A DNA stretch of 6,449 nucleotides from CAZFYZ01 sp964523735 (GTDB lineage Bacteria > Armatimonadota > UBA5829). How positions within the stretch are numbered: position 1 is the stretch's first letter; every line of letters begins with the position of its first letter. Below are positions 6,268 through 6,449 of this stretch, piece by piece. The notes below the pieces were generated by a model. The model made no database searches, was not told the DNA's origin, and worked only from the letters and a program-made list of their open reading frames with translations. The position numbers were made by a program, and so were the translations under genes. The stretch covers positions 1 to 6,449 of the forward strand of contig CAZFYZ010000174.1 in assembly GCA_964523735.1 (NCBI GenBank), written 5' to 3'.

Positions 6268-6449
6268 CTCCGCACCTCGAAGCTGTTCCGCCAGCACGCC
6301 GGCGGGTTGTCTCGCAGGTTCGAGGGCGGTCGCATCCAGCGCCTCGGGGCCGGTGCTCGCTTGATCGCCCCTGCAAGCTCGATCGCGAACCACACGAAGC
6401 AGATCGCGGCCATCGTATAAGCCGCGCCTGCCGCCACCCACAATAGAAT
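6264..6449 (-). CDS. Small single-helix membrane protein, N-terminus beyond or near the right edge (partial)
   Basis: The minus strand is open from the right edge to a TGA at 6266-6264, giving 61 visible residues. The first ~29 are strongly hydrophobic (LLWVAAGAAY, then MAAICFVWFAIELAGAI) and look like one transmembrane helix. A basic, Pro-rich stretch follows (KRAPAPRRWMRPP), which by the positive-inside rule would be cytoplasmic. Its TGA overlaps the ATG of the next gene as ATGA, a typical translational-coupling junction, which supports this frame as coding. The start cannot be fixed: the frame may begin outside the window or at an internal TTG, GTG or ATG (ATG at 6413). No family is recognised. 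Holin-like or membrane-anchored phage microproteins have this size, but nothing specific supports that. Confidence 0.55.
   Translation of the reverse strand: MLLWVAAGAAYTMAAICFVWFAIELAGAIKRAPAPRRWMRPPSNLRDNPPACWRNSFEVRR

Noticed and set aside
6061..6441. Longer version (126 aa) of the small zinc-finger gene
   Set aside because: The first 58 residues lack structure and overlap the membrane-protein frame. The ATG at 6267 has the ribosome-binding site and the ATGA coupling.
1..6449. tRNA, rRNA, CRISPR arrays, insertion-sequence ends, attachment sites
   Set aside because: I found no cloverleaf-like segment, no regularly spaced direct repeats, no transposase frame and no terminal inverted repeats.

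Overview
The window is a GC-rich, gene-dense, single-direction cassette. All credible genes lie on the minus strand and are read from right to left, with short overlaps or a single short gap. The content is a DNA recombination and end-processing module next to tiny zinc-ribbon proteins. That combination is typical of a phage, prophage or other mobile element of a GC-rich bacterium rather than of a chromosomal housekeeping locus. The sequence does not identify the host, and the mobile-element origin is an inference.

Layout in order of transcription: (1) 6449-6264, the 3' part of a small single-helix membrane protein that runs off the right edge. (2) 6267-6061, a 68-aa single zinc-finger protein. 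(3) 6070-5792, a 92-aa two-CxxC zinc-ribbon protein. (4) A gap of about 60 bp, then 5731-5264, a 155-aa helical coiled-coil protein. (5) 5271-4240, a 343-aa protein whose N-terminal two thirds resembles phage single-strand-annealing-type proteins. (6) 4243-3038, an SbcD/Mre11-type nuclease with a complete metal site. (7) 3041 to the left edge, an SbcC/Rad50-type ATPase whose reading frame stays open for at least 1013 codons.

The SbcC/Rad50 part is complete by about residue 775, ending around position 720. The frame then continues without any stop through a Pro-rich linker and at least 212 further residues of unknown function. A 10-bp perfect inverted repeat and an internal ATG with a ribosome-binding-like sequence lie at this junction. 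The tail is therefore either a fused domain or a separate gene whose upstream stop has been lost. This is the most interesting point in the window.

As a working model, SbcCD would resect or open DNA ends with ATP-driven Rad50-type control. The annealing-like protein would bind the exposed single strand, and the coiled-coil partner may assist. The two small zinc proteins and the membrane peptide have no assignable role. No RNA genes, CRISPR arrays, insertion sequences or convincing promoters were seen.
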